Shown here: in pieces, positions 13,500 to 27,470 of the stretch
How the letters are laid out: each line of letters begins with the position of its first letter
Position numbering within the stretch: the first letter of the stretch is position 1
Assembly (NCBI GenBank): GCA_012295275.1
Contig: CM022673.1
Location: forward strand, 26,755,761 to 26,819,760
Origin: Chrysomallon squamiferum
Taxonomy: Eukaryota > Mollusca > Gastropoda > Neomphalida > Peltospiridae
Direction of reading: 5' to 3'
Length of the DNA: 64,000 nt
Position numbers and translations under genes: made by a program
Notes under the pieces: generated by a model
What the model saw: the letters and a program-made list of their open reading frames with translations, nothing else
What the model was told of the DNA's origin: nothing
Database searches by the model: none

Positions 13500-16400
13500 T
13501 AACAAACAAATTATTGGAGATTTATCTCAAGCTGTTACTGTTCAGTAAGATAATCCTCTAAGTGATACAGTTGTTGAGAGTTTAAAGAGAAAACGGCTTT
13601 CTCTGAATAATCTTTGCAATAAGTCACTGCTGGTCCTCATTGACTGAATATAGAGTATACTCAGTATTGAAATTCATTTTATTTTAAAGAAAACTGAAAC
13701 AGCAGAATAATTATGATTTATAAAATATTTTGGAACCTGCAGTTTATGTAGACTTTCCCTCATGTTCTGAAATACACTTAATTCCAAAAGTGTGACTTAC
13801 AGATATTTGAAAGGTTCCTTCTGACATAGTATTTTATTGAGGTTTCGGTGAGTTAAGATAACAACACAGTCATGTGAAATATAAAAAAATAAAAAATAAA
13901 ATATTATTAAATTTTATTTAAGATATATATTTTGTGATCACCACTTAAAATTGTTATGTGAAATTACTTAGCTTTAATTTAAACTATTTTTAGACAAAGA
14001 ATTTTTGTGTTATAGTTATTTTTATTTGAATCTTCTTCTCCTTTATTTTCTTTTTTCTTTTTTTCTTGATATCAGTAAATTAAAAGTTCATGTTGCTTTC
14101 ATTCAGTAATACTGTTTACTTGTTAGCATTTTTTGGTTTTCCCACCACAAACAAATTTCCTTCTTTTGTTAAATTTCTTTAACATTAAAATAACTTTTTT
14201 AGACTCATTGAAATATTTTTGGAACTTTATTGGAAAATTTCATGCTAAAAACAAAGACGGTTAAAAAGGTTATGTAAATACCCAGCTGAGTTTAAAAAGC
14301 TGCTGAGATGATTTAAAAGAGTTGATCAGCAGACCACGTGAAGCAAATTGGCTTGCTGATGTAAGTTTGATTTCAGACGTGAAGTGTTGCTTGCAAACTG
14401 CTGTTGTCTAACGCAATGACAGGCTGTGGCACCTAGAGGCGCTCAAGGAGAAGCTTGAGGAATTGATCCATTCTGGCTTAGTGTAATCTGCTTACAGATT
14501 TAGCAGAGTTCTGATGATGATGATGATGATGATGCCGACAATGTCGATGATGACATTTTGAAAGTGTCAGATAAAGCTACACAAAACTGCTTGTCTCTAT
14601 GAATATGCTGAATTAATCATGGAATTAAATCAGATTCACCTGACAACAGACTATTGATGATACATCCAGAAGAATGACACTGTAGAAAATTGTGCAGGAT
14701 GATATGTAAAAGTAATAGCAAACATTTCAGTTCCAGTCTGTGCCAGGATCTGACATACTTCAGTGATTATATTGGCTGCTTTGATGACTTTTTTTTTTTT
14801 ATTTCTTTTCTTCTTCTTTTAGCTTTTTTTCATTTCTTTTCTTCTTCTTTTAGCTTTTTTTCATTTCTTTTATAGATGTTACAGAAGCAGTATATATATT
14901 TTTTTTTATCACATGACCATTTCTTCTTCCAACACTATCATTATAAACAAATTTGCTTCATAAAGTTTTCTTACAAGGGGAAAGCATCTAAGAGAATTTG
15001 AAAGGAATTGATTATCAGTTGTAATAATTCGCTTCAGCAATAGCAATCCCTTCCTCCAATGAAATAATTTTTTGTAACAGCAGGTTTCTACTTTGTTATA
15101 CATACACTCTCTCCAAGACCATTTTTGTGTAAGCATTCACATTTGCACATACCTGATGTAACTAATATTGATTAAAATCTTGTGTGCATGTTCATGTTTG
15201 TGTGTATATTGTACTGGAACACTAATAATCAGAATAAAAATAAGCCGTTATTGCAAAAAATCAATCATACCTTTAGGTACAATTCTACCTGCAGCAGACT
15301 TCTGTTTTGTCCTCCATACCATATTGATTAATTTCTAAGACTGTTGTAACGAGAAACTGGAGAGAGAGAGAGAGAGAGAAAAAAAAATCTTTGTAAACAA
15401 AAACCGCCTTTGCAGCAAACAATATAAAGAGTAATCTCAAACTAAAACACACAACTCTTCATAGCTTAATACAACTGTTCAATATATGATGTGAGAGTTT
15501 GAACTCTGGGATCATGTTCATTTAAAAAAAATCTGCAGTTTTAAATATACATCAATAATAATAATAATAATAATATTATCATCAATAATGTTAAAGGAAG
15601 AGGCATTTTATTTAATGAAATACAGTATTTAATCTACTGCAATTTTGTTTTGTTTTTTGTTTTTTCTTATTAGCAGATTTTTAGTTTATTGTGCACCTTC
15701 CCTGAGGCAGGAAAACACTTACCACAGCCTTTGATAAACCTCATATTCGGCCTTTGCAGGAATGGGAAATAATATGATTTAATGAACTACCTGTTGAAAA
15801 TAATTTCACAAGGATGGTTGAATAGTAGGTTAATCACAAATATATTTTATTCTGGGATTTGCTGATTCTGTTGAGATTTCTGAAGATAAGACATAAGAAA
15901 GCAGTAATAAAACAAATTTAGTTGGAATGTTAGTTTACAGTCAGTCACCATAAACAGGGGTTTCATTTTATCCATCAAATGTTCGGTCATTCTAGAATAC
16001 TCCAAACCCTCATGGTGCCATTAACTTGTGAAACCTGATTAATTTCCAATATGGCTGTAAAAGTAGCTTATTGAAGTTTGATTTGTAATCTCTTTGTTTT
16101 GCCATGAGGTTTTTTTAGCAATACCCTTAATGGTGATAGTGGTGATGAAATAACATCTCTGTTAGCAGAAATGATTAGTTTGAGTTAATGAGTGTAGTTT
16201 GAATTTACTGTATCATACAAAAATCTGATTCTTCAAACAGTCCTTTTTTAAATAAAATGAATTTAGTATGTCTGGAAAACCTTTTCAAAAGGAAAAGAAA
16301 AATATGGAACGATTTTTAATTTTAATTTTAATAAATAAATTCAAAATATCATTTTTAATCATTGTTATGCCTGTCATTGGTTTTTGAGGGAAATTCTCCA

Positions 16401-17440
16401 CACCATTACTGACTGCAAAAAAGTTAATTTCTGTTAGATTTTTGTTTTATTTAAAAGAATAAATATGGAAAAACTAACAAAACTGAAGAATGTGCACACA
16501 CACACATACACACATTCACATGCATGCACACACATATAACACACATATACATATAGAAAAAGAAAAAGGATAACTTGCTTTTAATAGTGTGCCAGGCAGT
16601 TATGATTTATAAGGAATTGGGTAAAAGTTATAATTAGTTTACCTTTTGCAAACCATGTATTTCATACCTAAGTTTTTTCAGTTGTACCTGGTAATTATAT
16701 TTTGGTTGCAGTATGCCAGGAAATATTTTATTGTTGTCAGTGGACATGCTAAAGATGCTATCGAACCATTAATCATTTATAATTAAAATTAATTAGGACC
16801 CTAATATTGTAATCATTGCTGGTCTCATTATATCATGTCCAGAATACTAGAAAGTGAAAGATAAAAATTAAACATTTATTGAAACATTCCATATGAAACA
16901 AAATTCAAAATTAATTAATAACTCCAGTAAAACTGAGATTTTCATTAGAACACATATGCACAAATACTTCCCTACACACATACATACACTCTAATGCAAA
17001 TGTACAAAAAGCACACACAACAAATCCATCAAAAGCACACACATCATCAATAACATCCAAATCACTTAACTACATCAGCGCTTTATTTCACGTACACAGT
17101 GATTCTACACAACTCTGTGAAAACTCAAAAAACGGAGGCCAGGATTTTACTTACTTGAAAGCTAATATCTCTCGTTATGATTAATTTATTTTAACTTGCT
17201 TATCTTCTTTTAAATGTTGAATATGTAATGACTGCACTTGATGGTAGATGATAGTAATCTTATCAGAGGCCACCACAGGTCATTTATTAGCTGTACGAGG
17301 TGTTTAATTGTGTTGATGCATGCAAACTGTAGGTGTAGGTGACAAAGGAACTGAAATATTTATACAGAAATACTTCTCAGTATATGTGTTTGATTCTGGT
17401 GATAGTCTGTTTGTCTGTCTGTTGATCAACACTTTCTTTT
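13500..17440. other. Non-coding stretch with an exon-like segment at 14423-14482
   Basis: Mostly unique AT-rich sequence. At 14280-14500 base composition rises; after a CTAAC and an AG at 14421-14422 one frame reads LWHLEALKEKLEELIHSGLV to a stop. That is coding-like, but the acceptor lacks a pyrimidine tract and the donor (GTAATC) is weak. (GAT)n at 14515-14536, (GA)n at 15360-15379, CA-rich at 16495-16545. Confidence 0.3.
14801..14873. repeat. 31-bp pyrimidine-rich tandem repeat, 2.3 copies
   Basis: ATTTCTTTTCTTCTTCTTTT starts at 14801 and 14832 with a partial third copy at 14862. It sits inside a longer T/C-rich stretch. Confidence 0.85.
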
Positions 17441-17747
17441 GTGTTGTCTGCTAGTGCAAAACTCTGGGGCGAGGGATTTTGTAGGAAAAACAGCGATACA
17501 GAAGTCACAGAGAATTCCCTGAAGAGAAAGGTTGTTTTTCTGGGTAGTGTTTTGTTTCCGAAAAAAATTTGGTTGTATGAAAAGTTAATTGAGAATAATA
17601 AAGATAATGAACTTATGACCTGAAAAAAATAAAATAAAAATAATAATAATAATGTGAAACTGCAGAATCATGTGTAAATGAAATTAAGTTTTTGTTTTAA
17701 GAATTCTCAAAATATTTTCTTAGTGTTAATGGTTATTAGATAAAAAC

Positions 17748-17830
17748 GTGTGTGTGTGTTTGTGTGTGTATGTGTGTGTGTGTATGTGTGAGTGAGTGTG
17801 TGGGCATGTGTGTGTGTGTGTGTGTGAGAG
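17748..17830. repeat. (GT)n imperfect microsatellite
   Basis: GT units interrupted by TTTG, TATG and GAGT. Confidence 0.92.
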
Positions 17831-20800
17831 CGTGATTGTTTTGCTGACATCATTTCACTGGGTTTTTTTTCTTAGATTAGCAACAAGGACTCTTTTATAG
17901 AGTCCTTCCCACAGACAGGAAGTTTATACCAGTGTTTTGATATCCAGTCACAGGCAACCTGTGTTGGAATGGAAATCACCCAAGAAGCACACTGGAGTAG
18001 ACTGAATAGTTTACTGGGCTTCTAACTCACTTGCTGAAAACTGGTGTTGTTTAGACGTAATGTGAAATGGATGTTAAAATTAATATAGCATGTTTATCAG
18101 CATCTAGGAGTTCTGTTTTAGTCATGAAGCCATCGCTCATTTTAATTGAGAAAACATGGCCCACTCAGCTTTCATTTAGACACAAGAGTGGTTTAAATTA
18201 ATATTACAAAAGTCTCAAATTGAAATAAGTTAATTCCCCCCCCAAAAAAAACATTTTTTTTTAGAAATATATGATAAATAAATTAACGTTAATCATTGAA
18301 AACACAACAACATATCTAGTTAATTCTGGCATTATAAAACATATAAATATAAGCAGCTTGTTGTTAGCCATTTTTTCCGTTTTTTTTTTTTTTTTTTTTC
18401 TTTTTTGGATTTTTTAACTCTGTAATTATTTAAAAATGGATTAAAAATATTGATTTCCGTTAAAGCCTTCGTTGCAAGTTAATAGTTTGATAGCTCAGAA
18501 AAGACATCAGGCATTAGCTCTTTTGTTTCCAAGCCAAAGCTGGCAAAGGAGAAGTGCGGTAATGTAATTGAAATTAACTGATATTTGTAATTTTAACAAT
18601 GTGCGTCAAAAACACAACAACTACATAATTACACTGGCTTACTCATAAATTTGATAACTGTCTGATGATTCTTACCTTTCTTTGTCCGATGCTAAACAAC
18701 GGATAATCTAGAATCCTTTACGCTCTAAACATTTGTAAACTGTAATAATTTTCATAGATTAAGTGTAATTTAAGTAATTCTCAGGTACTTAACAATACAA
18801 ATGCAGCATTGAACAAAAACCTTTGTTTTCGTTCCTTAGATAAAAAATTAAGTATTCATTTCTAAAAATACTAACAGCGAAGCTTTTTTTGTACACACAC
18901 ACACACACAAATACACAAGCAAACATTCATACAGACAAACATAGATGGAGAACAAGAAAGAGATAGAGAGAAGGAAGAAGGGATGGAGTGAAGGACAGAG
19001 GCTCTAGTACACTTGTCTTTCTTTAATTTATTGTATAATAATCTTCAGACAAATCAATGTCAAGTGGAAATCTTTTTAAATACATTTGTTAATAAAAGTA
19101 GTCACTTGAAGCTGGATGGCTGAAGTAATCAAAGTTTTAACAGTTTTATTAGACAGTTGACTTCAAAGTAACCTTGCTGCTGCATTCTGAAGGAGACAAA
19201 TAACAATAGTGTAAAGTAATTTTGCTTTTTGTTGTCAAACTGGTGTTGCGTTCCAGTGCCTTATGAAAAGCACTTTAAAAAACACTTTAAATGTACGGGG
19301 TTTAAGATTAACTTTTAATTAGTTACTTTGTGCTGATATGTACTGAATAACATGATATTTAAATATTTTAACAATACACTAACTGTATTAGAACAAAGCT
19401 TTTAGTTTTTTTTAAATATTGCCACTTTTGAAAACTGTCACTGCATCTATTTTTTTTATTATTATTTTTTTTTTTCACCGTATCCCATATCACATATCAC
19501 AAACTATTGTAATAATTTATAACAATAACGACACTTAGTTTTATATTTTAAGTAATGAATTTATGAATACCTGAATACCTCTCTGTAAAAAAAAATTATT
19601 AGAATTTTATTAATGTTTGCTATGTATTAATAAACCATCAAAAAAGCATTTCGGTCCATTTGTCGCACTTGAAATGACAAAAAAAAAAAGCCAAACAAAG
19701 TAAATATAAAATCTATAGAAAATAACACAGCTGAGAGTTTTTTAAAAGGCTATTTTTCAGACTGCATTTGACAACTAGTACTGTTCAGTTAACAATTGAC
19801 ACTCACTATATTTGAGTTGGTTCCTTTTACAAAAAGGAAATAACACCAGCCAACAAGATACTTTATCGGGATCATTGCATTTGAGCAAGACTCGTGGATA
19901 AAACCATTCATAACCGACTTGCCCAGGTTTTTTCTCTTTGTTTCTCTTTACTTTTTACAGCCAGGCCTGTGCATATTTATTTAGCAGTTTCTTTTCTTCA
20001 TGTGTCTTACCGCTGGCATTTGCTGGGACAATCGGTTTTCAAATAAGTGTGGCAATTGTTTGTGTAACCAAGAAAGTAATCTACATTCTTCAGAGGTTGC
20101 TGTTGCCAGCATGGTGCTTGCTGTATATGTGTGTGTGTGTGTGTTTGTATATGTGTGTGAAGGATTGTAACACCTGTCCGGTTAAACAGTAAGGAACAAC
20201 AGGATTCTGAGAGGTATGGTGTCTTACAGTTTACATGATAACGCATAAATAATAAAAAGATTATAAATACGTCTGTTGTATTTAGTCGGATGGTTGAAAA
20301 AGTAAAAGTTTCTCAGTATCGAATGTTGGAAGACTTGTAATTTATTTATTTTTTATTTTTTTCAGAAATCACTGTAATAAAAATATTGATATTTTAATTC
20401 GTAATTCTCGTGATTGAATGTTTTAGTTTTGTTTTATAAATCAGTGCAGGAATATTGATGAAAATAATTTTAAAAATAGTTGATGGTTTTAATCATTTTT
20501 CATTTTGTTGTGGTAGATGATAGCAAAATTCTTTATTTTGCTGTTTTATTGTGTGTTTTTTTTCATTTCATGAATTATTGTAGAAACAACAATTCAAGTA
20601 CATTTTAATAATAAAAAAGTAATTGTTTTAGTTAACTGGAATGAGATCTTGTTTTGAACATGGGCCATCAAGTTTAATTCTCACTAAATTAATTTGATAA
20701 AAATAATATTTTGTTTATTCAATTCAAATTAGTTCTGAAATATACTGTACAGTATAAACTAAATTTCATGCTTTCCTTTTTGTTCAGTCCTTCATAAGTT

Positions 20801-20944
20801 AAAAATCAGTTTTGACTTTATTAATACTATTTAAATATTTTTTAATTTTAAAAAAAAATGGGAAACTACATATTTTTATTTGATTTTATTTATTTGTGAG
20901 TATTTTTATTTTATTATTTTATTTAATTTTTTTTTATTTTATTA

Positions 20945-20948
<4 letters not shown>

Positions 20949-20979
<31 letters not shown>

Positions 20980-20990
20980 TATTTTTGTAG

Positions 20991-21037
<47 letters not shown>

Positions 21038-21045
21038 TATATATT
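20949..21045. repeat. (TTA)n then (TA)n microsatellites
   Basis: TTA units at 20949-20977, then about 18 TA units at 20993-21029, then ATAAATA. Confidence 0.95.
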
Positions 21046-21379
21046 AAGAATTTCTGAAGTGCCAATCCCACTATACAAGTCATATTTACTTTTGTTTTTC
21101 ATAAGACAACACCTTAATCATACGAACGATTGAACATATATTCGTAAACAACATATTAATGCAATTTGTCACAACTAATAATAATAATAATAATAATAAT
21201 ACAAAAAAAAAAAAATAAATAAATAAAAAGATTTCTCAGGTGTAAAAAGTATTCCCATTGCTCTGAAGGGTTGTCTAGGATGCAACATCTGATGCAAAGG
21301 TCAAGGGAGATACACAGAATAATGTGTTCTGATGTGTATATGAGACTAGACGAGATCAACAGATTAGCATTTAATTAGA

Positions 21380-21570
21380 TCATTAAAATTAGATGAGTGA
21401 ACAAGTTGCCTATCCCAGATGTATTATGGTCATGCAATTTGATTCGCGCTGACAGAGGTAGTTGTCTTGCTAATGCTGTTAACATACTCTGCCTTGATCA
21501 CCGAGTCTTATTTGTTACGGAAAGGCTAGAAGTAGGTATTTCTTCATTATACATCCGCATGCCTATTTTT
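21380..21570. other. Unique island, possible conserved non-coding element
   Basis: Short non-repetitive segment with several CpGs between AT-rich low-complexity flanks. No protein motif. Confidence 0.25.
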
Positions 21571-22103
21571 TTTTCTTTTTAAATTATTTTTCTTTCTTGT
21601 TTTTTTTGTTCTTTTTTGTTCTTTCTTTTCTTTGATTTTTTTTTTTTTTTTTTTTTTTTTGAACCAAAAAAGCAACAACAAAAAACAGCAATATATCATG
21701 GTTTTTGTGTTGTTTCTTTTTGTTTTATTTATTTATTTTTTTTACGATTTTTTTTATTTTACACAAAACAGACTTGTTTGCTGTGGTCTGTGTGTGTATG
21801 TATGTATGTGTATATATATATATATATTTATTTATTTGGCTGCATTTTATTCTTATATCTATTTTTTTACTGATTAAAAACTTGTGTAACTTTTGATATA
21901 TTAATGCTGAAAAAGAAATCTCTTGACTTTTAATCATTTAAATAATCATAATGCCATAACTTGATATTTATTTTGATGTATTAAAATCAAAGAGTGGATA
22001 TTTGAATTATTTTTGGTAATTGTTTCATTACATGCTGTTTCATTGCTTTGTATGTGTGTGTTATTGTACATTTATTTGTTGTATATGTGTTTGTATGGGT
22101 ATT

Positions 22104-22144
<41 letters not shown>

Positions 22145-22171
22145 CTTTCAGCTATTCACATAGAGAAATTC

Positions 22172-22255
22172 AGTTACTGTATTTCATTTTGTAAAGTTCA
22201 GGAAACATCTGTAAACAAGAATATGTATGTAACTAGATCAGTGGCATGTCAGTGA
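22172..22255. repeat. Direct repeat, copy A (pairs with 22580-22664)
   Basis: About 80 bp containing TTCAGGAAACATCTGTAAAC and AATATGTATGTAACTAGA, repeated in the same orientation about 410 bp downstream. It follows a (GT)n tract. Confidence 0.88.
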
Positions 22256-22579
22256 ATTTAGGTTTGTGTATTTCACAGATGTAACAGATGAAGTATTGTT
22301 TGATCCACAACAACACTCTTTTATTTTAAAACCAAATCATTCAAATTAAACATGCACTATCTCCTTAAAACAGCTGCAAATAGTTGTACAATAACAAGTG
22401 ATTTTAAAAACTGTTAATTTACTATTATTATTCAATTTGTTGTTGTTGTTGTAAATGTCATCATAACATTTTAATATTTTGCATTCGTGCACATAAACAC
22501 ATTGACATACTTTTTTCTCTCTCTCTCTCACATATATATATATATGTGTATATATATTGGAAAAACTTTTCTTATTGGA

Positions 22580-22664
22580 TCATTCTGTTTCATTTTGTAA
22601 TGTTCAGGAAACATCTGTAAACAAGAATATGTATGTAACTAGAACCTATTCTATATGTCAGTGA
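22580..22664. repeat. Direct repeat, copy B (pairs with 22172-22255)
   Basis: Second copy, diverging after the AACTAGA block but rejoining at ATGTCAGTGA. It follows a (CT)n(TA)n tract, so both copies lie just after a microsatellite. This may be a segmental duplication or two copies of a short interspersed family. Confidence 0.88.
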
Positions 22665-23116
22665 GTATAAAGATGTTTATGCTTTACAGCTGTTCTTTAA
22701 ACAGCCTGGTTGAAATAAGTTATCTTGTAATTTGCAAAATGTATTTTTATTGGTGCAAAACAAGATCGTAATGAAAAGATCACTATTTACTGAACATTTT
22801 AAAGTTAACACTTTAACTAACTTAGCTAGATGAACATCCTTTCTGTAATATTTTCACTTATAATTTTTTGTCTTAGGCTACATAGTGTTTGTGTGTACAC
22901 ACACTTGCTTGAAACAGACTTATGTCTTTGTTTTCAACATGTATCATTACTTAAAGTATTGGAAATGACATGTTTGTTTTTGTGCACGTTCAAGGATCAT
23001 GTAGATATGAGAAAAGTACATTAGGCTTGTTAATGTTTTGTGACTTTTAAAAAGGAGGAATTATTCTAATTTCTACAATAAACATTCAACAAGATTATGT
23101 TGAAGAGGCTTTGAAC

Positions 23117-23470
23117 AAATGCCCATTTGTCAGGATATAAGACTGCACTACACTTACAAATACCCGAATGGTCAGGGCAAAAGACTTCACTAGACTTACA
23201 AATGCCTGAGTGATTAGGGCAAAAGACTTCACTAGACTTACAAAAGCCTGAGTGATCAGGGCAAAAGACTTCACTAGACTTACAAATGCCCACTGGTCAG
23301 GGCAAAAGACTTCACTAGACTTACAAATGCCTGAGTGATCATGGTCAAAAGACTTCACTAGACTTACAAATGCCCATTGATCAGGGCAAAAGACTTCACT
23401 ACACTTACAAATGCCAGTTAGTCAGGGCAAAATTCTTCACTATGCCAAATGCTCAGGATAAAACATTTAC
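23117..23470. repeat. 42-bp minisatellite, about 8 copies
   Basis: Anchors AAGACTTCACTAGACTTACA-like at 23139, 23181, 23223, 23265, 23306, 23349, 23390 and 23431, so the unit is 41-43 bp. Two frames stay open on the minus strand, giving a 14-aa repeat (CKSSEVFCPDHSGI). The unit length drifts by one base between copies, so no single frame is kept and a protein-coding role is unlikely. The tandem units touch each other without unique spacers. Confidence 0.9.
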
Positions 23471-23479
23471 AAATAACCA

Positions 23480-24738
23480 GTGTGATAAAAAGGCTTTACT
23501 TCAGTCAAAAGGAGAAATGTGTGAGAGAAATGTTTTGTGGTTAGGGATAAACATTTATGATAAATAATTAATTACAATGGTCAGAAAAAACCCAAGATAC
23601 ACATATATATATATGTTTAATTTTTTACTTAAGTTTTTGCGTGGGCTGAAAAAGCAGACAACAACTCCACTCATTACAAGTCATCATCATTTCCATATTA
23701 CTGGAAAGATTTATGTATTTTTGTCCATTCTCACACACCAATTAAGAAACGTAAAGGATTTTGTTGCTTTATTTTCATAATACCCCTGAGTCTCGAGTGA
23801 GAATAGACAGTTAATTACCACTGTCTGTAATCACTGTGCAGGTAGATGCGGCAGTTTACAGTCTGCATCTGCTGTATGGTAGATAATTGCAGGTGTCATC
23901 TATGATGGTGTGTTATGGTTTATGCCAGTAAACTCAGACAATCTGGATTATTCAATACAACAACTGCAGCTACAGCTTGATTAATTATTCTGTAATCTCT
24001 TTATTAACACCTGTGGTCGAAGTCTAAATATGATTTATCTCATCTGTAATGTTTCATATTTCCAATGTTAATGACAATGAATTTTATTCTCGTAAATTGT
24101 AGGTTACAGTACAGAGCTGAAGTAATAATTCAAAATTAAAATTTGTTAGAAGTTTGAGAAGTTTGAAAATATTCTGGAGATGATGTTTTTTGTTTAGCTA
24201 ATTTTTTATATTTGATTTTGTTCTTGTAAGTTAATATAAGCAAATATAATGATGATGATAATGACATAGAAGGAAGATTAAAAAAAAAAAAAAGCCAAAA
24301 AAAAAGATTGTTATTTCATTTTATCTGGTAATTTATATGTTTATCTTAAGGTAAAAAAAAAAAAAAAGATCCTTGATGGCTTAATTTTAATAATTCACAT
24401 AAATACCCAAAGCTGTGTTTAATCTTTAAAATGAAAATAAATGGAGTATTTTTAGATGTTAATGATCTGTTTATGTATATTTTCCATTGTTATGGATCGT
24501 AATCTGCCTTTAACTTGAAGCCTTTTGATCTTTTGTAAAGTTTACAAGATCTTTTTTTTTTTTAAAGGTTTCTTCTTTCATTCTTTCATACGCATTTTAA
24601 ACCAAAGAGCTTTGAAATCTGTAGAGATGATAATTTAATGGGAAAAGATCTGAAGGTACTAAGGATAGAAGCATTTCCTAATTGGATATATCAATTTTTG
24701 TAGATAGAATTAGAACAAAAAAAAACCCCAAAACTCAA

Positions 24739-24799
<61 letters not shown>

Positions 24800-24953
24800 T
24801 GGTAATAAATAAATAAATAAATAAATAAATAATAATATACTCTTCACAACACATGCCCAAATTAAAAAGAACAGAAATTTTCCCAAAATTATGATTTATT
24901 GTTTACACCACAGACTAAATCAGCTCATAAATTTGCAGTGGTTGTTTTTTCGT

Positions 24954-24985
<32 letters not shown>

Positions 24986-27130
24986 CATTGTCTGCATCAT
25001 GCAGCATTTAAAAAAACACCCCAAAACAACATCCCACACTCACATCTGCAAGCCATATTTCATGAGTACAAAGAGAACTTTAAGGTATCTGGTGGGGAAA
25101 GTGTGTGGGTTTGATTCATAACTGATGATGCAGAGACTTATTGTTGTCTGCCTTCTCACCCAACCATTTGTTTCGATTACAACATCATGCCACCTTTTGC
25201 TCATGAGAAAGAAAAAAAAAAAAATATTAAAAAATATAAAGGAAATTTTGACCCGAATTTCCTTCACCATAATAAACTGGTCTGCCAAGAAATATCGCCT
25301 GATTTTTTTTTTTTTTTTCCTGTCCTAAGGAATTGTATCTTAGTACACAGATCAGCGCCGTTGTAAACTGTTTACACGTTCAGCAGCAGTAATCTGTTGG
25401 ACTTAGACACTTGGTGGGTGAGGAGATGTATCTGTAGATAACAAGTTACCTGGTCGTAAAGCACCGGTAAATGCCAATTTATTGTAATTTATTGTAATTT
25501 ATAACGTCTGTGTAATTCAGATGTATACGTTTTCTGTTCCACTCTGTTGTCATTTAATATTATTAATGTTTTTCCACGATTAAAGGTGATTGATTTTTTT
25601 TTTTTTTTTTTTTACAATTTGTGTGGATTTTTTTTTTAAATTTGGAAATGATTATTATGGCATTAGTGAATGCTGTGATAAGGTAAAAATTAGTATTATG
25701 AATTTGCATTAATATATATGTGAATGATAATTGATAAGAGTGTGATTGAGTATGTGCATAGGCATAAAAGACTAATGCATAAACAGATTGTGTTTAGGAT
25801 AGATTAATTGTGAAAAATGTAATGTTCAAATATTTCAATACAAAGTATTTTTTTTCATTTCTTTTATAAAAATGTATATTAGACCTTTGAAATAAAGAAT
25901 ATAAAATAAAAATTATAGAAAATCAATTTTGAGAAAAGGTCTTGCATCAGATTGTAATTTATCTTAATATAACCTACCTAGCACTAAATTAATGTTATTA
26001 AGTTAAAATAATTCTTGTGTATTATTCAAAATTTTGATTTCTCTTCTATGTGTCTCATATTTTTGTAACTCTTTTTTTTTTTTTTTCTTCAAATTCACCA
26101 TTAATGAGAAGTCACATATTTGATTAAATTTAATTTTCGGTCTGTTTTCTTTGTTAAGGTTTTTATCTTTTTTTTTTTTCACATTCATTTGATTAGTTCT
26201 TTTTTTTTTTTTTTTTCTTAATGACAGGTGTTTCATTAGTGTTTATACAAAGTAATGAAAATTAGATCTGCCAATTGCAGAAAACAAGTTTTAAAAAAAA
26301 AAAAAAAAAAAAAATTGTGTTTTTTTTTTTTTTTTTCTTCAGCTTTAGGCAAAGAAACCAACCCCCAAAAAAAGTTTTAAATTTAATTTCAACAACAATT
26401 GTTAGAGAAATAAAAAAATAAAATATTTTCTCACCTAGATTCATTGGTAGCATTATTATATTTTTTGACACTAATGTTTTTATTTTTTTATTTTAGTATT
26501 TTTCATTTTTTTAATTATTAAATTTCCAGACACGTAATGTATATGTAAATATAAAAAAAATAAATAAAAATAAAAACAAACAAAAAAACAAGCAGACAAA
26601 AATGACAAGAAATTATTATTATTTTCATTATTATTTTTAAATGCATTTGCACAACAGTACTGAACTGTATACTTTCCATTCATAGGTTAATCATGTCCAA
26701 AACAGAAATCATTCTGATTTGTGCTTAGTTTTATCTTGTAACTTAAGCCTGTGTACAAATATCTCTGTTTTTGTTACAGTTCTTCTTGGACAGGGAAATG
26801 AATTACCTCTAAACAGTAGTTTACTGTATTTTGTGCTAGATTTTCTTTATCAACCATACCACAATGCACCATCATGCATGCAACCATCTTAGAAAGAAAA
26901 AAAAAAAAAAAAGAATAAGAACATCCATGCAAAATGAAAAACCTAAGTTAAACTTTAGGAGGATTCAGTATTACAAGCTCTGTGTTTACTTGTTTTTTTT
27001 TTTTTTGTTTTTTATTATCAAAAAACTAAAAAATGTGTAAAGAAAGCGATTAACAGATAGTTGTCTTAAAAAATGTATTTGTTTTATGTTTTTTTTTAAA
27101 ATAATTTATTTGTTTATATTAATTAAATTT
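23480..27130. other. AT-rich non-coding stretch
   Basis: Unique sequence to 24100 and near 25000-25560, otherwise long A/T runs (24960-24984, 25587-25613, 26074-26086, 26293-26313). No gene. Confidence 0.6.
24743..24834. repeat. (AAT)n and (AAAT)n microsatellites
   Basis: About 18 AAT units to 24797 and seven AAAT units from 24806. Confidence 0.95.
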
Positions 27131-27470
27131 ATTTTATTTATCTAGAGGTTTTTATCTCATTTGATTCAGTATTAAATAACTTCAGCTACTTTTGCTTATT
27201 CGGGGTATTACCTCGGAACAAAATTCTCTTTGAATCGAGTTAAACTGTATCACAAAGGTCTCCCCTCTTTCATTTTGATAAAGATCTTTCCTGACAGTTC
27301 TTTCTGTTGGCTGATTTTGTTTATTCCATCTGATTTGAGATTTATGGCTTGATAAAGTAATTTTTCTGCCTTCAGTTTAATTGGTTTTATATATGGTCTT
27401 TAAACCAGTTTTATTGATGAATAAAAAGCCTTTCAGGAACCATATCCTTGCAGAATGTGTTTGTCTTGGT
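27130..27470. other. Unique island, possible conserved non-coding element
   Basis: Non-repetitive, moderate GC, no long ORF, flanked by T-rich low-complexity DNA. Confidence 0.25.

Larger units (their letters stand above)
17441..21155. other. AT-rich non-coding stretch with a unique island at 19780-20330
   Basis: The island is non-repetitive and carries CpGs; elsewhere AT-rich filler with a T-run at 18380-18399. The 84-aa hydrophobic ORF at 19938-20192 ends in (GT)n translation and has no family match I recognise. Confidence 0.35.

Noticed and set aside
23117-23470. CRISPR-like regular repeats
   Set aside because: The 42-bp units are directly tandem with no unique spacers, and the DNA is animal. 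This is a minisatellite.
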